A stretch of 64,000 bases of DNA from Bradyrhizobium tropiciagri (GTDB lineage: Bacteria; Pseudomonadota; Alphaproteobacteria; Rhizobiales; Xanthobacteraceae): the NCBI RefSeq assembly GCF_018130505.1, contig NZ_JAFCKH010000001.1, positions 682,001 through 746,000 on the forward strand. The letters run 5' to 3'. This document shows, piece after piece, positions 27,456 through 35,434 of this stretch (within the stretch, counting starts at the first letter, position 1; each line of letters begins with the position of its first letter). The position numbers and the translations under genes are program-made. Under the pieces are notes generated by a model. That model did not search any database, was not told where the DNA came from, and saw only the letters and a list, made by a program, of their open reading frames with translations.

Positions 27456-27527
27456 TCAGTAGCAATAGGGATACTCACCGGGGCAGGTATAGCTGCCGTA
27501 GCGGTCGTAGTAGCTGGTCTCTAATTG
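27456..27527 (-). pseudogene. remnant of a small secreted protein C-terminus
   Basis: On the minus strand this stretch reads SYYDRYGSYTCPGEYPYCY then TGA, a Tyr/Cys-rich tail of the kind found at the end of small exported rhizobial proteins. The frame opens at a TGA inside the end of the LTXXQ gene and has no start codon, so it looks like a leftover gene end. Recognition is by pattern only. Confidence 0.3.
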
Positions 27528-28027
27528 TCATCCTCCTCGGAGTCGGCCATGTGATCGATCGCATCGCGCATTCCGCGCAAGGCGACGAACGACACGAAAG
27601 CCATCCTCCGCTTCTGATCATCGGTGAGCGTCTTGTAGAGAGGCGCCCAGGCGTCCGCCACCTTCTTCAGATCGGTTCCGCGCTGAATGAGCATGTCGGC
27701 TCGACGCTGCATGAACTCGACCGGATTGCTTTGGCCTGCGGCAGCGGTCGTGTCGTTGCCTTGCAGCGCGGCCACTTGCTCCAGCCGGGCTTGCCGGTTG
27801 CCGGCTCTGGCGCGCATTGCCTCTTCCAGTGCAGGCCAGTATTTTTCCTGTTCGGCCGTCAATTGCAGGGCGGCCTTGACGATGCCGACACGCATATCGG
27901 TCAGGCTCTTCAGATCCTCGGCGCTGGTGTGGCGCATCCCGACGGTGGAAGACGTCTCTGCAGCGTAGGCGAAAGGCGTCGTGGCCAAGAGAATTGCCAC
28001 CGCGACAGCGGCTGCTGTTCTTGTCAT
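27521..28027 (-). CDS. Spy/CpxP-like LTXXQ-motif periplasmic protein
   Basis: 168 residues. The signal peptide ends near FAYAAE (residue 23). The mature part has the LTAEQEKYWPALEEAMRARAGNR segment and KTLTDDQKRRMAF near the end, both versions of the LTxxQ motif. Family members such as Spy and CpxP are periplasmic chaperones or stress sensors. ATG 28027 is preceded by AAGGAG. A FixK/FNR-type box lies 65 bases upstream, so low-oxygen induction is plausible. A paralogue lies at 44822. Confidence 0.85.
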   Translation of the reverse strand: MTRTAAAVAVAILLATTPFAYAAETSSTVGMRHTSAEDLKSLTDMRVGIVKAALQLTAEQEKYWPALEEAMRARAGNRQARLEQVAALQGNDTTAAAGQSNPVEFMQRRADMLIQRGTDLKKVADAWAPLYKTLTDDQKRRMAFVSFVALRGMRDAIDHMADSEEDDN

Positions 28028-28091
28028 CGCTAGCTCCTTGGTTTCGTTTCGTGTGCCCCCGGGCAGATGTCGCGCCCGCGTCAGCGTCACG

Positions 28092-28105
28092 TTGATCTAG
28101 GTCAA
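28092..28105 (-). promoter_or_regulatory. FixK/FNR-type box upstream of the LTXXQ gene
   Basis: TTGATCTAGGTCAA is an exact TTGA-N6-TCAA palindrome. It sits 65 bases upstream of the LTXXQ start at 28027 and about 100 bases downstream of the ccoS stop, so it most likely serves the LTXXQ gene. Confidence 0.75.
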
Positions 28106-28203
28106 GAAACAACGCGGCTCCGCGAAAAATCGAGCGTATCGATTCGCTGACGCGGAAAACGCAGACATACAGGCGTCACAAATCGGCAAATCCGGAATGC
28201 GCC

Positions 28204-28398
28204 TTACGTCTTGATACCTGTGGGGGGCGTCGGACGTTTCTCTTCCAGCACAGGTCCTTCATTGCCATCGAACAGAATGCGCTGGGCCGCGCCTTCGAGA
28301 TCGTCATATTGCCCGCTCTTCAGCGTCCACATGAACGAGGCGAGGCCGGCCAGCCCCATGCCGATCGCAATCGGAACCAGGAAGAAGAAATCAATCAT
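28204..28398 (-). CDS. ccoS: cbb3 oxidase assembly protein CcoS (FixS)
   Basis: 64 residues. One membrane helix (FFFLVPIAIGMGLAGLASFMW) is followed by SGQYDDLEGAAQRILFD, the typical CcoS motif region. It is needed for cofactor insertion into cbb3 oxidase. ATG 28398 overlaps the TGA of ccoI (ATGA), so translation is coupled. Last gene of the cco operon. Confidence 0.92.
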   Translation of the reverse strand: MIDFFFLVPIAIGMGLAGLASFMWTLKSGQYDDLEGAAQRILFDGNEGPVLEEKRPTPPTGIKT

Positions 28399-30650
28399 GG
28401 CGCCAATCCCGGCGTGAGAGGTGCCGTGCGCCCGGCGGGACGCGCTGCGTGCGGTCTGGCCCACGGGCTATCGCCGAAGCGCAGTGCGTTGGCGATCACG
28501 ACGAGCGACGACAGCGACATGGCAACCGCCGCCAGCAGCGGCGTGACCTGACCGGAAATCGCAACCGGGATCGCCACTACATTGTAGGCAATCGCGAGCC
28601 CGAAATTCTGCCGGACCAGTCTTGCGGCCCGGCGCGCGACGGCGATCGCGCGGGGCACCGCCTGAAGGTCTTCGCGCACGAACACCAGATCGGCGGCCGT
28701 GCGGCCGATATCGGCGGCGGACGCCGGCGCCATCGAGGCATCGGCGGCGATCAGCGCCGGCGTATCGTTCAACCCGTCGCCGACCATCAGCACCTTGCGT
28801 CCGGCCTGCCGCAGCGCGGCGATCCGCGCGACCTTGTCGGCAGGCCGCGCATTGGCGATGAAGCTCACGCCGAGGCGCGCGGCGATGTCGCCGACGCGCG
28901 TTGCATTGTCGCCCGACAGGATCTCGACGGTGAGGCCGGATGCCGTCAGCGCGACGATGGCCTCCCGCGTGCCGCTGCGCAGCTGATCGTCGAGGCGGAA
29001 GGCGGCAAGGCAATCGCCGTTGCGTGACAACACGACGGCAGCATCGGGATGCGCCGCGGGCGGGGCGCCCGTGGCCCAGTCCGGTCGTCCGAGCCGATAG
29101 CTGTTTTCGCCTGACCGGGCTTCGAGGCCGGCACCCGGCACTTCGATCACGTCATCCAGCGTGATCGCCGGACGCGTCCCGCCGGGCGCTGCCAGCGCTT
29201 CGGAATAGGGGTGCCGCGAATGCGCGGCGATCGCGGCGGCCAGCGCGCGTGCGCCGGCGCTGGTCTCGCCCGCGATGGTGAGGCGCGGCCGGCCGGCCGT
29301 CAGCGTGCCGGTCTTGTCGAGCACAACGGTATCGACATCGGCGAGCCGCTCCAGTGCGCCGCCGTCCTTGATCATGATGCCGCTCTCGAACAGGCGCCTG
29401 GCGGCGACGACATGGACCATCGGCACGGCAAGCCCGAGCGCACAGGGACAGGTGATGATGAGGACGGCGATCGCGATGGTGATGGCGCGGTGCGCATCGC
29501 CGGTCGCCATCATCCAGCCGATGCAGGTCAGGAACGCAGTGACATGCACCACCGGCGCGTAAAGCCGTGCCGCGCGGTCGGTGATGCGGCGGTAGGCCGA
29601 ACGGCCGGCTTCGGCCGCCGCCATCATCCGCATCATTTCGGCGAGGAAGGAGTCCTTCGCCGCTGCCGTAGCGACGATGGTGAGCGGGGCGGTGAGGTTG
29701 AGGGTGCCGGCCTGCAGCAGCGACCCCTCGGCCGCGGACTGCGGCACGCTTTCACCCGAGACCAACGAACGATCGATGGCGGAATGTCCTTTGGCGACGC
29801 GGCAATCCACCGGCACGCGCTCTCCCGCCGCGAGCAGGATCGTCATGCCGGGCTCGATCTCATCGACCGGAAGATAGATCTGTGTGCCGTCCGGCCGCTG
29901 CACCAGCGCGCCGCGGGCGGAGAGCCGTGCCAGTCCCTCAACCGCCTGCCGCGCCCGCGCGCGCATCACATGGTCGAGCGTGCGGCCGATCAAGAGGAAG
30001 AACAGCAGCGATACCGACGCATCGAAATAGGCGTGCGGGCCGTGCTGCGTCGTTTCATAGAGGCTCATGCCGAACGCCAGCAGCACGCCGATCGAGATCG
30101 GGACGTCCATGTTGGTGCGGCCATGGCGCAGGCTGCGCCACGCCGGGCCAAAGAACAGTCGGCCCGCATAGGCCAGCGTCGGCAGCGCGATCGCGGCCGA
30201 GATCCAGTGAAACAGGTCGCGCGTCTCTGCCTCCGCGCCCGACCAGACCGACGCCGACAGCAGCATGATGTTGCTGGAGGCAAATCCCGCGACCGCGAGC
30301 GCCAGCAGCAGTCGCGTCAGCTGCGGGTCGTTGCGGTCGGCGGTGGCCTCGTCGAGATGCACCTGGTAGCCGATCTGCTGCAACGCCGCGATCAGCGGCG
30401 GCGGGTTGTCGCCGGTCCACTGCACGGACACGCGCCGGGCCGACAGATTGGCGCGCGCGAAGGCGACGCCGTCGAGCCCGCCGAGCGTGGCCTCTATTTT
30501 CTGCAGGCAGGCGCCGCAGTGCATGTCGGGCACCGAGAGATCGGTCTGGCGCAGCCCGTCGCGCAGCGTGCGGCTCGCGAGCAGCAACTCTTCGTTCGAG
30601 CTTGTCGCTTCGACGAGGCAAAGTTCGGCGCCCGGCGCGCAGCAACTCAT
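28395..30650 (-). CDS. ccoI: copper-translocating P1B-type ATPase CcoI (FixI)
   Basis: 751 residues. The N-terminal SCCAPG and the heavy-metal domain MHCGACLQK (CxxC near residues 45-48) are followed by eight or so membrane helices. The transmembrane CPC motif (ITCPCALGLAVP) lies near residue 400, DKTGTLTAG with the phosphorylated Asp near 445, and GDGLNDTPAL near 625. It supplies copper for the CuB centre of cbb3 oxidase. It follows the DUF2189 gene by 33 bases and overlaps ccoS. Confidence 0.95.
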   Translation of the reverse strand: MSCCAPGAELCLVEATSSNEELLLASRTLRDGLRQTDLSVPDMHCGACLQKIEATLGGLDGVAFARANLSARRVSVQWTGDNPPPLIAALQQIGYQVHLDEATADRNDPQLTRLLLALAVAGFASSNIMLLSASVWSGAEAETRDLFHWISAAIALPTLAYAGRLFFGPAWRSLRHGRTNMDVPISIGVLLAFGMSLYETTQHGPHAYFDASVSLLFFLLIGRTLDHVMRARARQAVEGLARLSARGALVQRPDGTQIYLPVDEIEPGMTILLAAGERVPVDCRVAKGHSAIDRSLVSGESVPQSAAEGSLLQAGTLNLTAPLTIVATAAAKDSFLAEMMRMMAAAEAGRSAYRRITDRAARLYAPVVHVTAFLTCIGWMMATGDAHRAITIAIAVLIITCPCALGLAVPMVHVVAARRLFESGIMIKDGGALERLADVDTVVLDKTGTLTAGRPRLTIAGETSAGARALAAAIAAHSRHPYSEALAAPGGTRPAITLDDVIEVPGAGLEARSGENSYRLGRPDWATGAPPAAHPDAAVVLSRNGDCLAAFRLDDQLRSGTREAIVALTASGLTVEILSGDNATRVGDIAARLGVSFIANARPADKVARIAALRQAGRKVLMVGDGLNDTPALIAADASMAPASAADIGRTAADLVFVREDLQAVPRAIAVARRAARLVRQNFGLAIAYNVVAIPVAISGQVTPLLAAVAMSLSSLVVIANALRFGDSPWARPHAARPAGRTAPLTPGLAP

Positions 30651-30683
30651 CGCTCGGCTCCATCTAGCAACCGCGCCGCCGCT

Positions 30684-31478
30684 TTACGTGGCAGCCGGCT
30701 GCATGGCGCGATAGGCGTGCCAGGTGGCATGCCCGAGCAGCGGGTAGATCACGATCAGCCCGAGCATGCCGGTCGCAAGGCTCACCAGGAACAGTCCCAG
30801 CACGATCACCGCCCAGATCAAGAGGACACGCAGATTGGTCCAGACCAGCGCCATGCTGCTCGCCATCGCGGTGAGCGCGTCGGTGTCCTCGTCGAGCAGC
30901 ATCGGAATCGAAAACACGCTGATCGCAAACGAGAACGCCGCGAACAATCCGCCGACCGCGGTGCCGACCACCAGCATCGCCCAGCCGGTCTGCGTCATGA
31001 ACAGCATCGGCGCAACCCGGGCGAGGCCGGGGAACGGCACCAGGCCGAAAAACAGCGCGTAGATGATGACGGCAGCGCGCATCCACACCATCATCAGCAG
31101 GCAGAGCAGCACACCGGTAAACAGGATCTGGCCGCCCGAGCGCGGCCTGACGAAGAAGATATCGGCCCAGTGCAGCGGCTGACCGGCCTCGATGCGGCGG
31201 CTCTTTTCATAGAGGCCGATGGCGAGGATCGGGCCGACCACCATGAAGCCGGCGAAGGCCGGAAACAGGATGTAGTCGCGGCCGAGCGCGATCAGGCCGC
31301 CGACGAAGAACGCGGAGACGAGGAAGATCAGGGCGCCATAGGCGAGGCTCATCGCCGGCTGGGTCATGAAATCCCGCCAGCCCTGGGCGAGCCACTTCAT
31401 GGGGGCGTCGGTCGTCAGTGGCCGCGCCCAGCGATTGGGGATCGGCAAAGGCGATGCGAGCGGAGGGATCACCGGCAT
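30684..31478 (-). CDS. DUF2189 membrane protein in the cco operon
   Basis: 264 residues with about six hydrophobic helices. WARPLTTDAPMKWLAQGWRDFMTQPAMSLAYG near the N-terminus and SFAISVFSIPMLLDEDTDALTAMASS near residue 190 are features of the DUF2189 family, of unknown function. It is placed between ccoP and ccoI, where ccoG and ccoH are usually found. It starts four bases after the stop of the small gene at 31483, so it is probably translated from the same message. A role in oxidase assembly is inference from position. Confidence 0.8.
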   Translation of the reverse strand: MPVIPPLASPLPIPNRWARPLTTDAPMKWLAQGWRDFMTQPAMSLAYGALIFLVSAFFVGGLIALGRDYILFPAFAGFMVVGPILAIGLYEKSRRIEAGQPLHWADIFFVRPRSGGQILFTGVLLCLLMMVWMRAAVIIYALFFGLVPFPGLARVAPMLFMTQTGWAMLVVGTAVGGLFAAFSFAISVFSIPMLLDEDTDALTAMASSMALVWTNLRVLLIWAVIVLGLFLVSLATGMLGLIVIYPLLGHATWHAYRAMQPAAT

Positions 31479-31482
31479 GGCG

Positions 31483-31737
31483 CTAATCCGTTGCTGAGGA
31501 ATGAGGGACTGTCGGCGGCGCGCATGACGACACCGCGGCGCTGAACTGCCCGCGCGCCGCATCGCCCTGGCCATGCTTGACATGTGCCAGGCAGGTCGGC
31601 TGCGACGTGGCCGCGACATAAATCAGGTGGGTGTTGGCGGCGACGAAGACCAACGCGACGGCGGCGGCGAAAAGCAGCCAGAGCAGGGTCAGAGCGCGCT
31701 TGCGTGGTGGCCTGCCGGTCATGGCGAGCTCGTTCAT
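31483..31737 (-). CDS. small membrane protein in the cco operon
   Basis: 84 residues. It has a basic N-terminus (GRPPRKRA), one membrane helix (LTLLWLLFAAAVALVFVAANTHLIYVA) and a periplasmic tail with two Cys (QPTCLAHV, SSCAPP). ATG 31737 overlaps the TGA of ccoP, so it is coupled to the oxidase. It is not CcoH: it lacks the usual longer FixH domain. A role in assembly is inference from position and coupling. Confidence 0.7.
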   Translation of the reverse strand: MNELAMTGRPPRKRALTLLWLLFAAAVALVFVAANTHLIYVAATSQPTCLAHVKHGQGDAARGQFSAAVSSCAPPTVPHSSATD

Positions 31738-32612
31738 GGCGTCTGCGTCCGCTTGTCGAGCAGATAGAGCGTGAGGATCTTGCGGTCGAGCTCGGAGAGG
31801 CGGCCTTCCCAGCTCGGCATGTGGCCCTGCCGGCCGCCCCACACCGAGGTGTCGATGGCATCGAGGCTGCCGCCATAGATCCAGAACCTGTCGGTCAAAT
31901 CGGGCGCGCCGAGTTCGGGATTGCCCTTGGCATTGTCGCCGTGGCACGCCACGCAGTTGTCGGCGAAGATCTTCTTGCCGGCCGCGACCGTGGCCGGATC
32001 GAGATTCTTCGCGCCGGGGTTCGAGAGCGAATAGACGTACGTTGCCGCCTTCAGCACGTCGCCGCGCGGCAGCATCGCATCGCGGCCGAACGCCGGCATC
32101 TGCGACACATGGGTGTCCTTGTGCGCGGAGTTGATGCCGACGCGGATGGTGTTGAAGATGTCATCCGGCTTGCCGCCCCATAGAAACGACGTCGTCGTCA
32201 GGTTCGGGAAGCCGGGGCCGCCGGTGGCATCGCGGCCATGGCAGGCGGCGCAATTGTCACCGAACAGCGGGCGGCCGACCTCGCGCACGATCGCCATCAT
32301 TTTCGGATCGGCCAGTAGCGCGGCATAGCTTTCGCTCTGGATCTTCGCTGTCCAGACATTGCGGTCGGCGGCTGCTTCCTTCAGCGATTGCGCCACGACG
32401 TTGCGCTGGTCGATGCCGAGCAGCCCCCTGGTGTAGGTCACGCCCAGCGGCCATGCCGGCATCAGGATCCAGTAGCCGATCGAGAACGCGACGGCGATGG
32501 TCAGGAAGAAATACACCGCGCGCGGCACCGGCGTGTTCAATTCCTTGATGCCGTTCCATTCGTGGCCGGTGGTCAGATAGCCGGTGTGGTTGTCGCGTTC
32601 CTCTACCGCCAT
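31734..32612 (-). CDS. ccoP: cbb3 oxidase dihaem cytochrome c subunit CcoP (FixP)
   Basis: 292 residues. The N-terminal HTGYLTTGHEWNGIKELNTP and one membrane helix near residues 31-52 match the CcoP N-terminal domain. Two haem c motifs follow: CAACH near residue 121 and CVACH near residue 222. The axial Met residues are likely those in SQMPAFG and GHMPSW. It passes electrons from cytochrome bc1 to CcoO and CcoN. The start overlaps the ccoQ end by ten bases. Confidence 0.95.
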   Translation of the reverse strand: MAVEERDNHTGYLTTGHEWNGIKELNTPVPRAVYFFLTIAVAFSIGYWILMPAWPLGVTYTRGLLGIDQRNVVAQSLKEAAADRNVWTAKIQSESYAALLADPKMMAIVREVGRPLFGDNCAACHGRDATGGPGFPNLTTTSFLWGGKPDDIFNTIRVGINSAHKDTHVSQMPAFGRDAMLPRGDVLKAATYVYSLSNPGAKNLDPATVAAGKKIFADNCVACHGDNAKGNPELGAPDLTDRFWIYGGSLDAIDTSVWGGRQGHMPSWEGRLSELDRKILTLYLLDKRTQTP

Positions 32613-32773
32613 GGCCTGTCCCTGTCGTCGAGGATGGATTGCGCGGCGCGATCGAAGCGCTGCTTGTTGGACGGCCAGCAGGCATAGATCAGGACCGCAA
32701 CCGACAGCGCGATCAGGTAGAACAGGCCGAACGATTTGGAGAAGCCGACCAGGACGTCGTGTTCGATGTTCAT
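32603..32773 (-). CDS. ccoQ: cbb3 oxidase small subunit CcoQ (FixQ)
   Basis: 56 residues. The sequence begins MNIEHDVLVGFSKSFGLFY, with one membrane helix (about residues 16-32, ending LIYACWP), followed by NKQRFDRAAQSILDD, the conserved CcoQ tail. It stabilises the oxidase complex. The ATG overlaps the ccoO TGA and the end overlaps the ccoP start by ten bases. Confidence 0.93.
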   Translation of the reverse strand: MNIEHDVLVGFSKSFGLFYLIALSVAVLIYACWPSNKQRFDRAAQSILDDRDRPWR

Positions 32774-33513
32774 TGCACCGCTCCTGCCTGTGCCACCGGC
32801 TTGCGGGCCGCGTCGGTCAGGCGCCCGAGCACCTGCAGATAGGCGACCATCGCATCCATTTCGGTGAGCCGGCCGGGCAGCCCGTCGAACGGGCGGACCG
32901 TGGTCGCCTTGCCGTAACGCTTGGTCACGCCCTCGGCCCGCGGTGAATCCGGATTGGCCTGGCCGTAGGCGTCGAGCGCGGCGTTGGCGATCATCTCGTC
33001 TGTGTAGGGCACGCCGACCGCACGCTGCGCCTTGAGGTGCGCGGACAGGTCGTCGGTGCGCAGGTCGGTCGACAGCAGCCAGTCATAGGCCGGCATGATC
33101 GAGACCGGCACCACGTCGCGCGGATTGATCAGATGGGCGACCTGCCACTGATCGGAGTATTTTTCACCGATCCGCGCCAGGTCCGGGCCGGTGCGCTTGG
33201 AGCCCCACAGCATCGGGTGGTCGTATTTGGATTCGACCGCCAGCGAGTAGGGGCCATAGCGGTCGACCTCGTCGCGCAAGGTCCGGATCATCTGCGAATG
33301 GCAGGCGTAGCAGCCCTCGCGGATGTAGATGTTGCGACCGGCGAGCTCGAGCGGCGTGTAGAGCCGCATGTCCTTTGCGTCCTCGACGGTCTGGTGGATG
33401 GTGAACAGCGGCGCGATCTCGACCAGGCCGCCGATGCTGGAGACCAGCACGATGCCGAGCACGAGACCGATCGCCTTGCGTTCGAGCTGATAATGAAATC
33501 CGAAGATCGACAT
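32770..33513 (-). CDS. ccoO: cbb3 oxidase monohaem cytochrome c subunit CcoO (FixO)
   Basis: 247 residues. An N-terminal membrane helix (about residues 14-34) is followed by the haem c motif CYACHSQM near residue 70, with the axial Met probably in VSIMPAYDWL. It accepts electrons from CcoP and passes them to CcoN. It starts six bases after the ccoN stop; the ccoQ ATG overlaps its TGA. Confidence 0.96.
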   Translation of the reverse strand: MSIFGFHYQLERKAIGLVLGIVLVSSIGGLVEIAPLFTIHQTVEDAKDMRLYTPLELAGRNIYIREGCYACHSQMIRTLRDEVDRYGPYSLAVESKYDHPMLWGSKRTGPDLARIGEKYSDQWQVAHLINPRDVVPVSIMPAYDWLLSTDLRTDDLSAHLKAQRAVGVPYTDEMIANAALDAYGQANPDSPRAEGVTKRYGKATTVRPFDGLPGRLTEMDAMVAYLQVLGRLTDAARKPVAQAGAVQ

Positions 33514-33519
33514 GGCGGC

Positions 33520-35196
33520 TCACTCCCCCGGCTGCGCCGCGAGCCTGGGCTCGGGCAGATCGCCGGCGCGCGCTTCCGCCTCGCGGGGCTCCCTGATCGT
33601 CATCCAGATGTTGTAGGCGCCGATGCAGCCGCCGATCAGGAACAATAGTCCGCCGAAGGCGCGCGCGATGTAATAGGGCCGCATCGCGATCAGGGAATCG
33701 ACGAAGGAATAGGCCAGCGTGCCGCTGTCGCTGTAGGTCCGCCACATCAGCCCCTGGATGATGCCGGAATTCCACATCGCGAAGACGTAGATCACGGTGC
33801 CTGCCAGCGCGAGCCAGAAATGCGCCTCGATCATCCGCGCCGAGTACATGCCGGTGCGCTTCCACAGCCAGGGCACCACGGCGTAGATCGAGCCGAAGGT
33901 GATCATCGCGACCCAGCCCAGCGCGCCGGCGTGCACGTGCCCGACGGTCCAGTCGGTGTAGTGCGACAGCGAATTGACCGACCGGATCGCCATGAACGAT
34001 CCCTCGAACGTGCTGAGCCCGTAGAACACCGCCGCGACCATCATGAAGCGCAGTGTCGCGTCGTCGCGCACCTTGTGCCACGCGCCGTTGAGGGTGAGCA
34101 GCGCGTTGCCCGCGGAGGCCCAGGACGGCACCAGCAGCATCAGCGAGAACGTCATGCCGAGCGTCTGCACCCATTGCGGCAGCGCCGTGTAGTGCAGGTG
34201 ATGCGAGCCCGCCCACATGTAGAAGAAGGTGATGCCCCAGAACGAGATGATCGAGAGGCGGTAGGAGAAGATCGGCCGGCCCGCGACCACCGGCAGGAAG
34301 TAGTACATCATGCCGAGGAAGCCGGCGGTCAGGAAGAACGCCACCGCGTTGTGGCCGTACCACCACTGGGTCATGGCGTCCTGGACGCCGGAGAACGCGG
34401 AATAGCTCTTGGCACTGCCGAGCGAGACCGGAACGGCGAGGTTGTTGACGATGTGCAGGATCGCCACGACCAGGATGAAGGCCATGAAGTACCAGTTCGC
34501 GACGTAGATGTGCGGCTCCTTGCGCCGCGCCAGCGTGCGCAGATAGATCAGGAAATACACCACCCAGACGACGACCAGCCAGAGGTCCGCGTACCACTCC
34601 GGCTCGGCATATTCCTTGGATTGCGTGATGCCCAGCATGTAGCCGGTGACGGCGAGCAGGCAGAACAAATTGTAGCCCATCAGCACGAACCACGGGCTGA
34701 GCTGGTCGGGCAGCCGCGCCCGCGTGGTTCGCTGCAGCACGTAGAGCGAGGTTGCGATCAGGGCGTTGCCGCCGAAGCCGAAGATCACGGCGGTGGTGTG
34801 GACCGGACGGATCCGGCCGAAGCTCGACCAGCCGCCGCCGAAGGTCAGGTCCGGATAGACCAGTTGCCACGCCACCCAGTCGCCGAATGCGAGCCCGACG
34901 ACGACCCAAGCCATCGACAGCACGATGCCGGCCTTGCTGGGATCGTCGTAGTAATGAGCGAACCGTTCGTCCGACGGCTCCGGGGCGTAGTAATCCTTGC
35001 CGATGCGAAAGATCATCAGTGCGCAGGCAACGAAGATCAGCGCACCGTGAATGCTGATCGGATCATCACGGCCGGCCGCGGCAAGCAGAAATCCGCAGGC
35101 CGCGATCACGAGGCAGATCAGGATTGCGTTCTGGCGCTCGGTTCGGGTGAGTTGGGCGATCATGGGAGCCTGCGAGAAGGTCGGGAACGGACGCAT
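33520..35196 (-). CDS. ccoN: cbb3 oxidase catalytic subunit CcoN (FixN)
   Basis: 558 residues with about twelve hydrophobic helices. This haem-copper oxidase subunit holds haem b, haem b3 and CuB. Metal-binding His segments include VHTTAV, WWYGHNAV, GSHHLHYT and VGHVHAGALGW. It is the high-affinity terminal oxidase used at low oxygen. ATG 35196 is chosen because GGGAGA lies eight bases upstream; ATG 35163 has no ribosome binding site. A FixK-type box lies 80 bases before the start. Confidence 0.96.
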   Translation of the reverse strand: MRPFPTFSQAPMIAQLTRTERQNAILICLVIAACGFLLAAAGRDDPISIHGALIFVACALMIFRIGKDYYAPEPSDERFAHYYDDPSKAGIVLSMAWVVVGLAFGDWVAWQLVYPDLTFGGGWSSFGRIRPVHTTAVIFGFGGNALIATSLYVLQRTTRARLPDQLSPWFVLMGYNLFCLLAVTGYMLGITQSKEYAEPEWYADLWLVVVWVVYFLIYLRTLARRKEPHIYVANWYFMAFILVVAILHIVNNLAVPVSLGSAKSYSAFSGVQDAMTQWWYGHNAVAFFLTAGFLGMMYYFLPVVAGRPIFSYRLSIISFWGITFFYMWAGSHHLHYTALPQWVQTLGMTFSLMLLVPSWASAGNALLTLNGAWHKVRDDATLRFMMVAAVFYGLSTFEGSFMAIRSVNSLSHYTDWTVGHVHAGALGWVAMITFGSIYAVVPWLWKRTGMYSARMIEAHFWLALAGTVIYVFAMWNSGIIQGLMWRTYSDSGTLAYSFVDSLIAMRPYYIARAFGGLLFLIGGCIGAYNIWMTIREPREAEARAGDLPEPRLAAQPGE

Positions 35197-35275
35197 CTTG
35201 CCGTCTCCCGGAGCAGAGACCCTGCCGGGGTGGCCAAACGCATGACCAATTCAGCAATCCGCGAGGCTGCTCTTG

Positions 35276-35289
35276 TTGACCTAAATCAA
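35276..35289 (-). promoter_or_regulatory. FixK/FNR-type box upstream of ccoN
   Basis: TTGACCTAAATCAA fits the TTGA-N6-TCAA consensus exactly. It is centred about 87 bases upstream of the ccoN start. FixK2 or FNR family proteins activate fixNOQP operons in rhizobia through such boxes. Confidence 0.85.
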
Positions 35290-35434
35290 AGCGCAGGCCT
35301 CCGCGCGCCGGTGGGCGTTGCCCCGGCCGGCGCGTATGCGGCCAACCGGCCGCCTGATGCCGGGATCATTTGCGCAGAGGAGATCGGCGAAGTGGGGCAG
35401 GCGGGCCGTCACCGCCGGCGCGGGAGGGCCGCCG

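Noticed and set aside
29211-31544. 777-codon open frame on the plus strand antisense to ccoI and the DUF2189 gene
   Set aside because: The minus-strand proteins have unmistakable P-type ATPase and DUF2189 features; the antisense product is His/Arg-rich low-complexity and results from high GC at third positions.
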